14,271 nucleotides of DNA. Origin: an uncultured Oscillospiraceae bacterium. Its GTDB lineage: Bacteria > Bacillota > Clostridia > Oscillospirales > Oscillospiraceae. Each line of letters starts with the position of its first letter. Positions within the stretch are counted from its first letter, which is position 1. This document shows, in pieces, positions 13,413 to 14,271 of this stretch. The position numbers and the translations under genes were made by a program. The stretch is taken from the NCBI GenBank assembly GCA_959022875.1, contig CAUFAM010000008.1:1-14271 (forward strand), read 5' to 3'. The notes under the pieces were generated by a model. It saw only the letters and a program-made list of their open reading frames with translations. It was not told where the DNA came from and made no database searches.

Positions 13413-14057
13413 TTATCTTGCCAGGGCCACCAGCGCGCTGGCGCCAATGCGGTCGGCCCCTGCCTCAATCATGGCCTGGGCCTGCTCAAAGGTCCGGATC
13501 CCGCCGGCAGCCTTAATCCGCACATCAGGGCTTATGTGCTCCTTAAAGAGCTTCACATCCTCCACGGTAGCTCCCCCCGTGGAGAAGCCGGTAGAAGTCT
13601 TGATAAAGTCCGCGCCGGACATGGACACCACCCGGCACACGGCCACCTTCTCCTCCTGGGTCAGCTGGCAGGCCTCCACAATAACCTTTAAAATACGACC
13701 CTTGCAGGAGAGCTTGATGGCCTTGATTTCCTGGAGCACACCCTCCCAGTCACCGGCCTTGGCCAGTCCCAGGTCGATCACCATATCAATCTCGTCGGCG
13801 CCATTGCGAATGGCGTCCTCCGTCTCAAATACCTTAACCTCTGGAGTGGAATACCCGTTGGGGAACCCGATGACGGTACACACCTTCAGACGGTTGCCCA
13901 CGTACTCCGCGGCTTTCTTGACATAGCGCGGGGGGATACAAACGGATGCCGTTGCAAACTCCATTCCCTCGTCGCAAATAGCCTTCACCTGTTCCCAGGT
14001 GGCAGTGGGGGTCAGGATGGTGTGATCCACCCGGCTGAGAATTTCTTGCTTGTTCAT
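13413..14057 (-). CDS. deoC: Deoxyribose-phosphate aldolase
   Basis: Cleaves 2-deoxyribose-5-phosphate to glyceraldehyde-3-phosphate and acetaldehyde in deoxynucleoside catabolism. It has 214 residues, the usual length of the short bacterial DeoC type. TIM-barrel motifs are visible: DHTILTPTAT (11-20), VIGFPNG (62-68), DEIDMVID (88-95), KVIVEAC (124-130), the Schiff-base lysine in DFIKTSTGF (Lys153), and KAAGGIR with Lys182. ATG start follows GGGAGGTAGG. The gene stands alone, with no deo operon partners in the window. The hairpin and promoter upstream indicate independent expression. Confidence 0.96.
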   Translation of the reverse strand: MNKQEILSRVDHTILTPTATWEQVKAICDEGMEFATASVCIPPRYVKKAAEYVGNRLKVCTVIGFPNGYSTPEVKVFETEDAIRNGADEIDMVIDLGLAKAGDWEGVLQEIKAIKLSCKGRILKVIVEACQLTQEEKVAVCRVVSMSGADFIKTSTGFSTGGATVEDVKLFKEHISPDVRIKAAGGIRTFEQAQAMIEAGADRIGASALVALAR

Positions 14058-14077
14058 AGTCGCAATCCTACCTCCCT

Positions 14078-14096
14078 GCCGGAGGCCAGCTCCGGC
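14078..14096 (-). repeat. Hairpin in the deoC leader next to the ribosome binding site
   Basis: Inverted repeat GCCGGAG (14078-14084), five-base loop, CTCCGGC (14090-14096) between the promoter and the GGGAGGT ribosome binding site (about 14076-14070). It could influence translation or RNA stability. There is no U tract. Confidence 0.5.
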
Positions 14097-14115
14097 TATG
14101 TTTTATATGCCCTTT

Positions 14116-14145
14116 ATTCTACTCCAGTGTATCCACTTTTGTCCA
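14116..14145 (-). promoter_or_regulatory. Likely promoter of deoC
   Basis: Minus strand: -35 TGGACA (14145-14140), an 18-base spacer, -10 TAGAAT (14121-14116). It is the best match in the deoC upstream region. The start would be near 14109. Confidence 0.6.
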
Positions 14146-14203
14146 GTATCAATCTGGCATAGGAAAAAAACAAGACAAATTTTTGCCTGTCCAGGCACAA
14201 AGA

Positions 14204-14237
14204 AAAAGTCCTGAAATCGTTTGATTTCAGGACTTTT
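14204..14237 (-). terminator. Intrinsic terminator directly after the tRNA
   Basis: Perfect 15-bp stem (AAAAGTCCTGAAATC at 14204-14218, GTTT loop, complement 14223-14237), followed on the minus strand by further T residues and CTTT. Its outermost base pair includes the last A of the tRNA CCA. A second small hairpin (GCCTG/CAGGC, about 14185-14196) lies just beyond. Confidence 0.88.
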
Positions 14238-14271
14238 GGTGGAGATAAGCGGGATCGAACCGCTGACCTCT
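14237..14271 (-). tRNA. tRNA, 3' part only, probably tRNA-Ala
   Basis: The minus strand at the window edge ends a tRNA: variable-loop end AGAGGTC, T arm AGCGG-TTCGATC-CCGCT, acceptor strand TATCTCC, discriminator A and encoded CCA. The anticodon is outside the window, so identity is inferred. This T arm and the A-CCA end resemble Firmicute tRNA-Ala, but the assignment is tentative. Confidence 0.85.

Noticed and set aside
1..14271. CRISPR array, insertion sequence, prophage or defence system
   Set aside because: No regularly spaced direct repeats, transposase, integrase or recognised defence gene was seen on either strand.

Overview
The window reads as a chromosomal housekeeping segment from a moderately GC-rich, low-transposon Firmicute, most likely a gut-type Clostridia (Oscillospirales-like). 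The reasons are the rplU-prp-rpmA-obgE order, an L27 with the N-terminal extension that Prp removes, a DUF1292 gene, a ThrR/PheB-type ACT protein beside hom, strong AGGAGG ribosome binding sites and sigma-A promoters. The genus is inference. No insertion sequence, phage gene or CRISPR array was seen.

Layout. Positions 1-124 (minus strand) hold a piece of a MATE-family transporter that lacks its N-terminal part and sits just past the obgE terminator. Positions 256-2651 are the rplU (L21), prp (L27 protease), rpmA (L27), obgE operon, read leftward from a good promoter through a structured L21-leader-like 5' UTR. A small unrecognised gene (2774-3130, plus) converges on a membrane glycosyltransferase of family 2 (3243-4520, minus) through a shared bidirectional terminator. 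The glycosyltransferase has its own promoter, followed almost at once by a long hairpin and a U7 run that looks like a transcription attenuator. Positions 4874-7963 are a leftward aspartate-family amino acid operon: an ACT/HTH regulator (ThrR/PheB type), homoserine dehydrogenase, and aspartate kinase. The aspartate kinase reading frame is broken at an A7 run exactly at the catalytic/ACT-domain junction, just after a well-placed internal start site.

Positions 8083-10920 carry a class A penicillin-binding protein (PBP1-like, minus), divergent from a DUF1292 gene (11043-11366, plus). The DUF1292 gene is followed immediately by a rod-shaped structured RNA that I think is 6S RNA, with its own strong terminator. 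Then comes a membrane-anchored parvulin/SurA-PrsA-like foldase (11805-13358, plus), which converges on deoC (13413-14057, minus). The right edge cuts a minus-strand tRNA, probably tRNA-Ala, that ends in an encoded CCA and a 15-bp terminator stem.

The observations most worth checking are the split lysC with its internal beta-subunit start, the leader attenuator of the glycosyltransferase, the probable 6S RNA only a few bases after the DUF1292 stop codon, the headless MATE fragment, the L21 leader with two exclusive folds, and the seven-codon ORF whose stop overlaps the GTG start of the foldase. No wholly new multi-gene system is apparent.
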